Positions 12,201 to 23,800 of a DNA stretch of 64,000 nucleotides are shown here, one piece after another. Each line of letters opens with the position of its first letter. Position 1 is the stretch's first letter. A model generated the notes under the pieces. The model did not search any database. It was not told the origin of the DNA and saw only the letters and a list, made by a program, of their open reading frames with translations. Both the position numbers and the translations under genes were made by a program. The stretch comes from Himantopus leucocephalus (taxonomy: Eukaryota > Chordata > Aves > Charadriiformes > Recurvirostridae), in the NCBI GenBank assembly GCA_003993805.1, contig RSEF01000004.1, positions 19,650,929 to 19,714,928 on the forward strand, in the 5' to 3' direction.

Positions 12201-12771
12201 TCTCTTAATTCCGTCTCTGTTGCCACCTTCCCTGCTCTTCTCCTTTTCCCAGACTCCCTGATCTGTCCCTTTAAAAAGAAGAAAAACAAATTAATAGTTT
12301 CTTTATTTAAGAAAACAAAATCAAAACAACACTTCACAACAGACTAACATGCCATGAGTCTGAAAATGAGTTGCAGAATTACTTGAAACTGCTGTATGAT
12401 TTTGGAGAAAGTAAGTTTTCCGAGGACCATAGAATTGAGTAGGGTTGATGTGTGTCCATGTGAGAAATGTGATTATTTTGAGTAAAGAAGATACTGATGA
12501 AACTTTATTTCTGTTGTTTAATCTTTTTATACAAGAAAATTTCTAGTTGCATACAGCTTATCTGAGATAATGCTAAAGCTAAAACCATAACTAAAGGTGC
12601 GAATGCTATGTCGAAAGGGACTGTATGTGCTATGGGAAAATGAATACCAAGCTCTTAACAGACTTCTGTTGGGTACTTCACTGTTGTCTTTTTTTCATTA
12701 GCAGTTTGTTCTTGTGAATCAGTCTGAATTTTCTGTTCCTTCTGAATGTAAAGGTAGTACCTGATCTCACT

Positions 12772-12777
12772 AATAAA
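12772..12777 (+). terminator. Candidate poly(A) signal for LAMP2 C-type transcript
   Basis: AATAAA about 570 nt after the C-type stop codon, in AT-rich sequence, before the CR1 element. Confidence 0.5.
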
Positions 12778-13014
12778 ATAACATAATATAAGAAGAACAT
12801 CTGATTCTTCTAGTAAATTAATTTATTTAACGTCAGTGTGGAGAAGTTGACTGCCAATGTATGTTAAATAGCTTTGCACTAGCTTGATGTCTTTAATGTC
12901 TTTATTCGCTAAGATAAGGCTCAGTCCTGGAGAACTTTCACTACTCAGAAAAGCCAACAGTCTGCTAAAGGCAATGTTCCTGTGCTATCTTGTTGGACTG
13001 TCTTTTCCCTTTTC

Positions 13015-13290
13015 ATAGAATCATAGAGTTGTTGAGGTTGGAAGGGACCTTTAAGATCATCAAGTCTAACCAGTAACCTAACCTGACAAAAACCACTTCT
13101 GAACCATATCCCCAAGTACCACGTCTACCCCTTTTTTAAACACCTCCAGGGGTGGCGAATCCACCACCTCCCTGGGCAGCCTATTCCAATGTTGGATAAC
13201 CCTTTCAGTGAAAAAAATTTTCCTAATATCCTATCTAAACCTCGCCTGGCTTAATTTGAACCCATTTCCTCTCATCCTATCATTTTTTTG
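13015..13290 (-). mobile_element. CR1 non-LTR retrotransposon, 3' end
   Basis: The plus strand starts CATAGAATCATAGAGTTG, then GGTTGGAAGGGACCTTTAAG, CACCTCCAGGGGTGG, CCTGGGCAGCCTATTCCAAT and TTTCCTAATATCC, the familiar order of the avian CR1 3' end read in antisense. The element therefore points left, with its 3' end near 13015. It is 5' truncated, as most CR1 copies are. Boundaries are by eye and good to about 10 bp. Confidence 0.93.
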
Positions 13291-13683
13291 TTCTGAGCTC
13301 AATTGTGAGATGAGTGTGGGAGGCCGGAATTTCACTGGCTGCAGTTTGTCTCAGCTTTGATTCTGTGCTCACAAAAGAAACTGCACAGCGTTTCAGCGCT
13401 GGTCCATGTGAGGGTCAAGAGTATTTTGAGAGCTCTCAAAGACTGACTAAAACCACAGATTGTTCAGAGATTCCTGCAGTTCCTTTGGACAGTTCTCGTG
13501 GGTTAACAGGGGATGACCAAAAAGCTATGGTCTAGGAATGCAAGTGAAGATATAAAAACAGTCTGTTTTGATAGGATGAATCTGCTTTTAACCTCCTAAT
13601 TATTGCTCTCTCAAACAACAGTTGAATAGTGCAAGAGCACAAAATTTCTAGTATGAGGAATGCTGATCATAAAGCAGAAACTA

Positions 13684-13700
13684 ATATATATATATATATA
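13684..13700. repeat. TA microsatellite
   Basis: Run of about eight alternating A/T dinucleotides in an AT-rich stretch. Confidence 0.9.
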
Positions 13701-14629
13701 GTGAACAAAGTGACTTCCAAAGGAATAAGAGCATCTGACTTGTTTGAAGATGCTTTCTTTGATATTAATGCCATACCTTTTGCAACTCTATGTTCCATAT
13801 CTAAACTGTACCAAAATAGAAGCTATTCGCTTGTGGTTGTGTTCTGCTTCGTTCCCATCAGGTTTGTATTGATAGGATGAAAGAAGCCTCTTGCTCTTTC
13901 AGCCTCTTTGGTCCATCTTGGTAAAAGCCTTTTGCAGCTCATGAACCCCGATTGCCAACTGTGGGACAGCTCAAGAGCTGCCAGGTCTGCAGGGAGCTAC
14001 TGACGGCACACAAAGTTTCTGTCCTCTGCAGCAAGTGTTTACTAAAGCTAATTTCGTATTAAATCTCTTTGTGTGTTGAGCCTGTATCTGTGTTGTAGGG
14101 AAAGCACCGTCGGTAATTCACGTGCACAACGGAGACAGTCAACACTGATGTTGAAGTAACTCACAATAGCTATATATTCAGGGAACAGAGATTTCTAAAG
14201 AATTAATTCTGATGTTTGAGACTCAAATACTTGTATGTTCAATTATTCTTGTCCTCACTGTGACAAAATATAAGCTTTACCTGAATCTGACAACACTGAT
14301 TTTTGTACCGCAAATGGGCTTTTGAACCAAGTTGTCTTTTTTTAGGAGTGTAATTTAATGCTGCTGAGTTGGACTGTGTGTTTTGGTTGTTTTGGTCTTT
14401 TTTGTTGTACCTTTGTTCTCATAATACTCGATTTCCCTGCCAGAGTGGTAAATGGTTAATTATTTTGACACTGGCAGTTTCTGAGTAACACCTGCTTGTC
14501 AGAGCGTGTTTCTTCCCTGCTGCCAGCAGATGGATTCCATCTATGGTTCATGCTCAGATTGCAGATCAAAGTAATTTGCATCACTTTTGCTAGGTTATTT
14601 TAGTAAAATGTGGCAATTTCCTAGATGCA

Positions 14630-14643
14630 TACATATATATGTA
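14630..14643. repeat. 14-bp perfect AT palindrome
   Basis: TACATATATATGTA equals its own reverse complement; a second TATATATACATATA block follows within 20 bp. Most likely a decayed TA/TG microsatellite. Confidence 0.7.
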
Positions 14644-15348
14644 TTTTATATATACATATAAAGTTTTATTTTGGGCTTCAACAGAAGTCAAAAATTGAGC
14701 CAGCACTTTAAGGTTGTTTTAGCATGAAGAAAGGTGTATACAATTCTCCAAATCTTGAAACTACTGTACAAATATGCTGAAAACAAAATATATGTGTGGA
14801 AAATAAAGTTAACTAAGGTGTTTATAAAGCTTTGTTTTAGTGTAAGTAGACACACATGCCATTTCTGAGAGCTTTTCCAAAGGGATTGTCAACATGCTTG
14901 GGTCTGGATGTTGGTGGGAAAACAAGAAACTTTTGCTTCTAAGCTGTTCACACATTTACATCCCAATTAGTTGATCTTTCTTTGTTGCTTGGATCAAAGC
15001 ATGGGTCCAGCGTCTGCTAAAGGATCATCTGCTTCATGAATCCTTCCAATAGGTGGGTAAGGAATAAATATAACTAAAGTTTTGTCCTGTTGCTAGCTGG
15101 AGAGCTGTTAATTTCCTGGCGTGAAGCATGAAGGGATCAGTTTCCTTTCGGGATCTTACAGAAATATAAATGTTTTAAAAGAGCTAAAGCAATTGTCAGG
15201 TGGGGAAACGTTTGTGGGTTTAACTTATTTCTGATGTCAAAGGAAGAGCCACTACCATGGCAGCATCATCTTCCTTGACAGAAGCTGGTTTCTGTTGATC
15301 AGAACATGCCCTTTCAGATAAGTTGTGCAGGCAGAACGATTGTGTTGC

Positions 15349-15448
15349 NNNNNNNNNNNNNNNNNNNNNNNNNNNNNNNNNNNNNNNNNNNNNNNNNNNN
15401 NNNNNNNNNNNNNNNNNNNNNNNNNNNNNNNNNNNNNNNNNNNNNNNN
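15349..15448. other. Assembly gap (100 N)
   Basis: Exactly 100 N, the usual placeholder for a gap of unknown size. The CR1 fragment runs into its right edge. Confidence 0.97.
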
Positions 15449-16010
15449 TTGAAGAGCTGGAATTTTGCTTTCCTAAAATGCAGAGTCCTGACTTTACTAT
15501 TCACCTGACTCATATCCCTCAGGACTGTGAACTTCAGCAGCACATGATCACTGCAGCCCAGGCTGCCTCCAATCTTGATGCCACCAATTAGCTCCCTTGC
15601 GTTGGTGACCATCAAGTCCAGTATAGCATCTGCTCTGGTGGGGGTGTCTATTATCTGGCTTAAGAAGTTATCCTCCATGCACTCCAGGAGTCTCCTGTAT
15701 TGCCTACAGCTCACCATGCTACTTTTCCAGCAGATGTCGGGGTGGTTGAAGTCCCCAGCAGGACGAGAGCCTGCGAGCGTGATGCCTCCTGTAGCTGGAG
15801 TAAGAAGGCTTCATCAATAGGCTCCCCTTGATCGGGCAGCCTGCAGTAAACACCAACCTCATAAGCTTTCAGCCTGCTTGTGGCTATTCTTCAGAGACAG
15901 CTCTTCACACTCTATCTATTTCTTGATGTAGAGGGCAATGCCTCCGCCCCTCCTTCCTCACCTGTCCCTTCTGAACAGCCTGTAGCCATCGGTAGCCGCA
16001 AAATCAGTTC
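15449..16010 (-). mobile_element. CR1 retrotransposon fragment, endonuclease part of ORF2
   Basis: The minus strand shows, in one frame, GDFNHPDICW followed by an ECMEDNFLSQIIDTPTRAD block, DLMVTN and a CSDHVLLKF motif: the GDFN and SDH signatures of apurinic-like endonucleases in CR1/LINE ORF2. Further upstream (to about 16010) CR1 sequence continues but the frame is broken, including an in-frame stop after the LYIKK-like block. The part after the SDH motif would run toward lower coordinates and is lost in the 100-N gap; sequence left of the gap does not look like reverse transcriptase. A dead copy. Confidence 0.88.
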
Positions 16011-16807
16011 CTAAACTACCTCTGGTTCAGCTTTTTAACAGTTCTTAATAAATAGTTTTTGTCAGATGGTTGTTTGTGATACTTAGCGTACAGTGAGTCT
16101 TATTGTACTGGGCTTCTGAACTCTTTGACCCTCAAAAGTTAATCAAGTGCTCAAAAGTCTAGGGTCATATTGTGTGCTGCTTTGAAATTCAGTCCCTAAC
16201 TGGTCAGCACAGGCAGCTGAAGCCACAAACTGCATCTCTTACACCAGTGTTTTAAGAATGGTACCATAGAGTTAATTTTACTGTAGTCACTTTATTTTTA
16301 ATACAAAAAATGACTTCTTAGAGACTTATATAGATCAGGAAATGACGGCAGATTAAGTACCTGGACTAGGATGTAGGACAAACATACCATAATGCTCTTG
16401 TTCAGTCAGTAATTTTAGTAAGTGTGCTTCCCAACTAGTACATTATCCTAAGGTGTCCTGTCCTGCTGTGTTCTCCTAGCTCGTAACGTGCGGAGTGTAT
16501 TTCATGTCTGTCAAATACGAAGGCTGTATGCCCATGGGCCCGCAGGGTCAGGCTGTCCGCGCAGCAGAGGTCGCTCAGGTTAGCAGCACTCTGCTCGGAA
16601 CAGGGCGAGTGTGCTTCGTAGGTCTTTGAGGATGATAAATTGATGACTTCACTAATACCAGCATTGACCCCTTAACGATGGAACCACTAAGGATTTCCCT
16701 GCGGTTTTCTGCAGCGTTATAGCTGTGACCTCTCCAGAACAGGGAAGAACAGGCCTGAAATATTTGGGGCAGGGGGGCGGGTGGGTGTCTAACATGTTTC
16801 ACTGGCA

Positions 16808-16912
16808 TTTCTGTGCCTGAACAGGGGAAGGAGGAGCCGTCGCCTTGCGAACCGTTACGNTTTCTGTGCCTGAACAGGGGAAGGAGGAGCCGTCGCCCTG
16901 CGAACCGTTACG
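16808..16912. repeat. 52-bp tandem duplication around one N (probable assembly artefact)
   Basis: 16808-16859 and 16861-16912 are the same 52 bases with one substitution (CCTTGCG versus CCCTGCG), separated by a single N at 16860. Confidence 0.9.
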
Positions 16913-17231
16913 GGGAGAGAAGAGCTTCTTTCACTCGTCCCAGCCTAATAGACTCAATGAGGATTCCTGGGGCAGAAAGAAGTACTGGAGGGAGGAGGAG
17001 GAGGGAGAAATACATTAATCTTCCCACTTCAGAAAGGAACAGTTGGAAAGGTTCAAGGGCAAATGATTTTCCACGTGGCCTTTGCTCCAACACCTTGGGT
17101 GTGCTGAACAAGCTGTGTAAAATACTGCAGTCAAGATGCTCCTGGTGCTGGAGATCCTAGGAGGCATTTTGAGTTCTGCCATTTTCACTTTTTAACTGTG
17201 TCATAGCAGGCATAATCCAGAATTTTTGCTG

Positions 17232-17237
17232 TTTATT
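17232..17237 (-). terminator. Candidate poly(A) signal of ATP1B4
   Basis: TTTATT on plus is AATAAA on minus, about 425 nt beyond the ATP1B4 stop. An alternative lies at 16291-16296. Confidence 0.5.
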
Positions 17238-17659
17238 ATTTTAACAAGAATAGTGCTAATAAACTACCCTCTTGTTAGGTTTTGCCTGAAAAATGCACAT
17301 AAAACTACAGTGAAGATTAAAGCCAGGAAAAATGCATTCCACAGGGGTCACTCGTAAAAGACCTTATGAAAATAGTGTTCAGATACCAAAGGGTTTTTTT
17401 AATCAAAACTGAAATGCTTTTGCAGGTTCTCTGCCCAGGATATAACTTTTAATTTTTACTAATAATGATTTACATCAGATGATGAAAATGTGGTTCCACG
17501 CTCCATTGCATCTCATTTGTTTCCTAACTATGAAAAAAAATAAATTAACAAAAATCTCCATGTGCCTGTTTTTCCTAGCAGAAAAAAATGTTGGCTTTAT
17601 GCTTTAAAAAGGAAAAAGCCTCTGATTGACTTAACCTAAGTGCCCAGTGTTTGTGGTAG

Positions 17660-17821
17660 CTACTTTCCAATGCTGAGTGTGAAGATGATTCGGCCCAGGA
17701 AGCGGTCGCTGTTAACGTTGTTGATAATACCTTTCCCATTCAGGCTGCACTGAATATGGACCAAATAATTCTTCTTCACATCTGTAAAGTGCATAGCCAC
17801 CAGTGGGGAAGTATAGTTGAC
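17660..17821 (-). CDS. ATP1B4: ATP1B4 exon 8 (C-terminus)
   Basis: Acceptor TTCTTTCCAG. Reads [20 protein letters not shown], then the sixth ectodomain cysteine, LNGKGIINN and [15 protein letters not shown] before TAG. Nearly collinear with the mammalian C-terminus. Confidence 0.95.
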   Translation of the reverse strand, partial: VNYTSPLVAMHFTDVKKNYLVHIQCSLNGKGIINNVNSDRFLGRIIFTLSIGK

Positions 17822-20800
17822 CTGGAAAGAAGGGAGATTCAACTATCATTAAGCAGGCAGTGCTTTCATGTTCCGTAAAAATCATTAGTAATTGGTCCAG
17901 GGTTCCCAGGCGTCTGCGTTTGCCTGATGTCCATCACGGTCCCTTGGGATGCTGAAGCTGAGCCTTTCTGTGCCTGTGCCTCAGAGGGACGGGATCACAG
18001 CGGAGTTTTGCACTGCACCGTGCCTCTTGGGTTGATTAGCTAGCACAATTAACACCACATAATGGGACTCTCAAATACTTTCTGCTGTTCTAAAAACCAA
18101 CCTATGGCTTATAATAAGAAATCTGTGGTGGTCCTCGGATCTGTGTGCTCAAAGGACATGCAGACCTGGAGTCTGGGGCTGCTACTCATCCTCAGCCAGC
18201 AGCAGTATGACAATAGGAGTCTCGTGCCTGCCTCATCTTCCATTTCAGCTTTTGTTTTGAAGGTGCGTTACCTCCTAATGCTCTATAGCCCAGCACAGAC
18301 CAAAGCAGTGCTGGCCAGCACGTACAGAAAGAGCCACCCAGCCTGAAGTGGTTTTGTCATAGCTTTGACAGAAGCCCCTTTTTTTTCCTCTTGTGTCACC
18401 AAACCCCTGACTTCCCTAACACCCTGGGAGAACACTGGTGTTGAGACCTTCTCTGGGAGTTAGCAAAGCCAGTCTTAGTCTCCAGATGATAAATGTAATC
18501 ATTCCCGTTGCTGGCAAGGGGGAACAGGAGTCCCGAAGGATTTCCCGCAGTTTGTCAGAGACAGAAATAGAGCGCTGTAATCCCAGTGCCCATGGCCTCC
18601 CTCCTGCCTACATCTGCCCAAAATAGCCAGAAAGCACATCTGTACTCTGTGCAGCAGCTCCTGCCCTCTTCTTCCCAAGGAGACATAACAAAGATGCCAG
18701 AGTCCTTACTTACATGAGTGAACTTGCCGTAGTAGGGATAATACATGAGATCAAACGTCCCATTCCCAGGGTAGAAGTCCACCGATCTGAGATCGCTCTC
18801 ATTGCCTTTCTGTGATTGGAAAAAAAATAAAGGTACACACACAGCATGTGGGACACAAAATACAGGTCCCTTCAGAGTGAGGGAAAGGAGCTTTAATACA
18901 GACGTCTCTCGCTAATCCACGTCAGGGCTCAGCTGCGCCTGCCTGCACGCAGCGTGTTTGCTGTGACAGCCAGCTGCTGCTGCAGCGAGCCAGAGCATAA
19001 CGGTGCTATGAAGGCACAGGCAAGGGTTACAGAATGTGGTGCCTGTCAGTCCCTCCCTGCGCTTGCCTCCTGCTTTGTTGCTCTCTAAGGGTACAATCCA
19101 GCTGCTGCCGGGGCAGTGGGAGCCCTTCCTTCACCCTATTGCTGTCGGCTTGGAAGGTGCTCCCCAGCACCAAGGGTCCTGCGGAGCGGCTGGGGATGGA
19201 TGTGAGCAGCTCCTGCCTTTTCCCCCCCAGCTCCAGGCTCTAGCTGGCACACCAGTGCCCAGACCTGCGGGCCTGCTGGTGAGGCTGGCAGGAGCTGGCC
19301 ATGCTTGGAGGGCGAGGGCCAGGGTGGGAAGCAGGAGACTGGTGGCCGCTGTCGTTCTCAGCAGATCAGCCCCAACTCGCACCCAGTGGCATCACCAGTG
19401 CTGGGTCCTGTGAGTGTTTGGGGCTCAAATAATGACAGATATCGGTTGGGTCCATTAGAGGGAGAGGTTTGGCCTTCTACGCACCACGCTGCCGAGCATG
19501 AACGAAAGCAGTACCTGCACTTTGCAGTCCACGCTCACGGGGACGCCAGCACCAGGGCGGTAGCCTATGATCTGCGAAAACAAGAGACATCCATGCATGA
19601 AAATGAATGAAATGCATGGATGCAGTGCCAAGCGCATGCTGCCTCCCTTCTCCAGGGCTTAAGCTCTTCTACGTGCCAGTCACATTGCTGGGACAGGAGT
19701 TACGTGCTCCTCGAAGCAGGTCTGCCAGCCCGTGCGGTGCAGCCTGCCCGTGCCTGAGTGCAGGATCAGTGCCTGAGAGCGGAGGGAGAGCAGAGCATCC
19801 AGACAGCCCAGACTCCCTGGAGCAATACAGCCACTTCCCCACACAGCTCACACACCCCACGCACATTTATCTTCCCGTCAGCATGCACTGAGCCACCATG
19901 CTATTAGCAGATTTCAGATAAACTCGATTCTATGAAAATTCCCATTATAAAGTGACTGGGATCTGGAGTATAGCCCTAAAGCTCAGTTCCTCCCACACAG
20001 GGGCCTGGCACAAGACCCTCCAAGCACTCAGGCCTCAGCAAATCAAATCGAGCAAGTTTTGTAGTGTTTCTTTTTTATGTTTTCGAGCAGGTATGAGCCA
20101 GCAGGTTTGGGGATTCTAGTTCCCTTTTCCCTGGGCCTGAGAAGGGGAGGAGTTTCGGGCCCTGCATGGTCTTTACTCTGTCACACTGGGATGCACTGAA
20201 GGAAGGGATTAGGACAACTGGCTTTCTCTGTACCCGGTTCATCTTCAGCAGGATGCAGGGCTGGCCTTTAGAGTAGCCAAATGTTGGATCCTCAATGCCA
20301 GAGCAGTTCTGCAGCAGTGAGCGCTTGAACTGGCAGGCCTTCTTCTCCTCGCTTTCATTGCCCCCTTGGATGAAGTACTGTCCTGAGACGCACTCAATAT
20401 TCTTCTCCTCTTGAACTTTGTCGTCATAAGCTGGTGGGGACCAAGAGACTTGTTAATGTTTCTTAAGACCTGCACAGACCCACGCTCTCAGAGTACATCC
20501 ACATGTCAAGGGAGTTAGAAAGTACCACTGGGAAAGCCAAGGTTCCCTCCCACAGAAGGTGCCGTGACAACCCTATGAGTCTTCCTCTATAGGTGGGGGT
20601 TGTGAGATGCCGAGAGCTGATCTGCGCCCCAGGAGGAGACCCCTGCACTGTGTGCATGGATGCAAAACACTAGCTGACATGGCTCCTGGGGTGCCTAAGA
20701 GTTTACCTGCTAGGAAGTGCTGCATGCTGTCCACGTAGGGCTGCCACGTGCTGGGCTGAGAGACATTGAAGGCAATGGTAAACCCATTCAAGTACGGTCT

Positions 20801-23800
20801 GATCATCACTCCTGGAGAAGGAAATAGACCCCGTTAGAGCAGATATGGGTGGATGGGCTTGTTGCACTACGACTGGGCTTGGGGCTGGGCGCAGGCATGA
20901 GAGCAGCACCACCAGCTCACAAATAAACTCTCTCCTCAACCTGCTGATCCTTCACCTCCATTTCACACCCAGAGAACACCATGAACGTCAAAATATCTCT
21001 GGAAACATGGGAGACTCGGAGAGTTTCAGCAGCACTGCAGGAAAGCGACAGGCTCGGGGCTGCACACGGAGGCTGAGGGGTCCCGCGTGCTCCCAGCCAC
21101 ACAGCCAGCTCCTGGCAGGGAGCAGGGCAACGGGGCCTCGTGTTCCCCACCGACATGAAAACACAGGGAAAATGCTGCTTCTGACGTAGCAAAAGGAGGT
21201 TTTGTACATTACCTTGCCAAATGATAATGCATAAAAGCTACTCTTGATTTGCATTTTATTTTGGAGATATGATGTATAAAGGGGCAGCAGCTGAAATGAA
21301 TGGGCATCACCTATGATATGCCTAAACTTGCCTGTTTACCTTGAGAATAATTAGCCTAATAATTAGCATAATTAGAATGACAATTAGTACAATTAGAATG
21401 ACTGCTTCACATGGGGCTATATAACACGCCTGATCCTCTGCAGAGAACCTGCAGCGNTTTACCTTGAGAATAATTAGCCTAATAATTAGCATAATTAGAA
21501 TAACAATTAGTACAATTAGAATGACTGCTTCACATGGGGCTGTATAACACGCCTGATCCTCTGCAGAGAACCTGCAGCACTGTCAGTGCCCCCAGGTAGG
21601 TGGTAACACCCCATGTTATGGAGAGCTGGTCGCCCTTAGGAGCGTACATCTCCAGCAGGGCTTTACCCGCGGTCCCTGCCACACAATTTTGGTAGCACTT
21701 GGCTGGGCGAGTGCCAGCAGAGGTGCCTGGGGCCGGGCTGGCTGGGGTACGTACCTGGTGGAGACACACGGTCCCGGTAGGTGGGTGTGTAGGGGCTCAG
21801 GGTGAGCAGCATCACGTACATGCAAAAAGCAAACATTCCTGCCAGGCACGTATAGAAAATGAAGTAAAACAGTAAGATCAAGCCTGCAAAAGAGAGAGAG
21901 GGCATGTTGCTGTTAGCACAACCAGAGCACGTCCCATGGGCTGTGTCCCGCGGGGATGCTCAGCCATGCTCAGCGCGGCGTCCTCTGCAGCTCTGAGTCC
22001 ATCGTGGAGGTGGGAGCTCGCAGCCCCGCTCTGCACACAGACCCTGGCGTTTTTGGGTGCAGGACTCCCACCCAGACACACTCCTTGCCGAGTCCCAGGG
22101 CTGGGGCAGCTGCCCTTTGACTCTGTACCCCTTTTGCTGCATGGCCCTTCCCAGAGCTGGGTCAGGATAAGGTCTGTGTGGCCACCTGCCTCGGCTCTCT
22201 CCGACAGACAGACCCAACCTTGGCTCTTGCCCTTCCCACCCCCTCTTGGCACGGTAACATGTGAGGGTACCCAGTGGCTTCAGCACGTACGAATTCCCGA
22301 TGAGGGCTGCGGGGCGATGCTCCTTCCCCGACTCCCATCGCCTGTGCAGCAGGGACCCCAGCGCTGGGACTGAAGACAGCAGCATCGCTGGGGGGCTGCA
22401 GCACTGCCGGCTGTTTCATAGCCCTGACGTCCAGAGAATGGGTTTGTTTTTCCTCTGGACCAGGCTGATGGCTGAGGATGTCTCAAGAGGCCACGGCCTA
22501 CGAATAAAACCCAGCAGCTCAGAAAGCCTAACCCAAACATTTCCCAAGAGAAACGTGCCGGCAGCTCGGAGAGAGCCCTGGGAACGCAGATGTGTGCTCC
22601 TGCCGTGCTTCTGCTGGGCCCGTGGTGCTGGGAACCACTGCAGGGCCATGTCCTGCTGCTGGCCGAGACGGGGCGGATGGGACCATCACCGCTGCTGGTG
22701 GCACAGCAGGGACAATGTCCAGCCCTGCCACAGTGATGCTGGGATGGTGCCTCTGCACCAGCCTGGCAGGGCGGGAGGTGCCGCTGGGGTGCCAAACCGA
22801 TGTTTGTTGGGACACGGTGCTGCTACCGTTCCTACACTTACGTTTCCTGCAATGCAGCAGGAAGCGTTGTCACCGGCAGAGCTGGGGGTGCCCCCTTTCC
22901 CAGGGGCTGGGGCCTCCAGTGCTGACCCTGTGGCCAGCTGGCTCCCTGCATTTTGGCAGTGCAAGTGCCCTGAGCCCCCCACCCCTGAGGAACACCTTCA
23001 GGGCCAGCGTGAGGGAGCAGCCCCAGGCTGGACAGACTCCCTCCTCCTCACCCATGAGATGAGAGCGGGGCAATTCAGCTCCATTCACCTCCAAATGCTC
23101 TAATTTCAAAAGAAAATTTGATCATCATAGTAGCTTCAATGCCTGTCTCCTGCCACCCCTGTACGAGCATGTGAGCACACACGCGTGTGCAGCTGGGGAT
23201 ATGTGTGTCCATAGGGCAGCGGGGCCATATGGGACACCACGATGCTCCCTGGGTGCAGGAGGACACTGCACCCTCCCCAAGGCCATAAATAAATAACATC
23301 CAGCAGTAGCCATCCACGGCCACATCCACACCAGCCTGAGCAAGTCCTCTTACAGGGCTTTTCTCAGCACCTGGCAGAGCCTCCAGAAACCCAAACCCAC
23401 GTCCCTGAGGACTGTCACCCCTGTACTGCTCCCACACATCCAGCAAAGGAGCAGAAAACCAGGCTGCCTCCGCAGCCGGCAAAGGGCTCGGGGGAGTAAA
23501 CGTGCGTTTCAAGGTCTGTCCCAGACTCATGCTTGTGCGTTTTCAGACTCCTCCAGTGTTCGTGGGCTGTTTCCTTTGTTTCTCCTGGCTGTCCCCACAG
23601 GCTTTGCAGTAGACCCAGGGCGCTTGGTGGGGGCACAGGCAGGCTGCAGGGCTTTCAAGAGCATTGCCGGTGCCAGCTGCCGAGGGCTGCAAATGCTGAG
23701 CAGCAGCCCGCAATAATTTGCCACCTTACACCAGTGCGGATGTGCCCATGATGCTGGGCTAGGGTTGGGGATTTTCACTGTGCTGAGGGGGCTATACGCT

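Larger units (their letters stand above)
12201..17659. other. Intergenic region between the LAMP2 and ATP1B4 3' ends
   Basis: Holds the LAMP2 C-type 3' UTR at its left, the ATP1B4 3' UTR at its right, two CR1 fragments, a 100-N gap, a TA microsatellite and one N-flanked false duplication (each listed separately). No coding exon is recognised on either strand. Confidence 0.7.

Noticed and set aside
22261..23103. 280-codon plus-strand frame inside ATP1B4 intron 2
   Set aside because: No recognisable domain, GC-driven composition, and competing frames on both strands.
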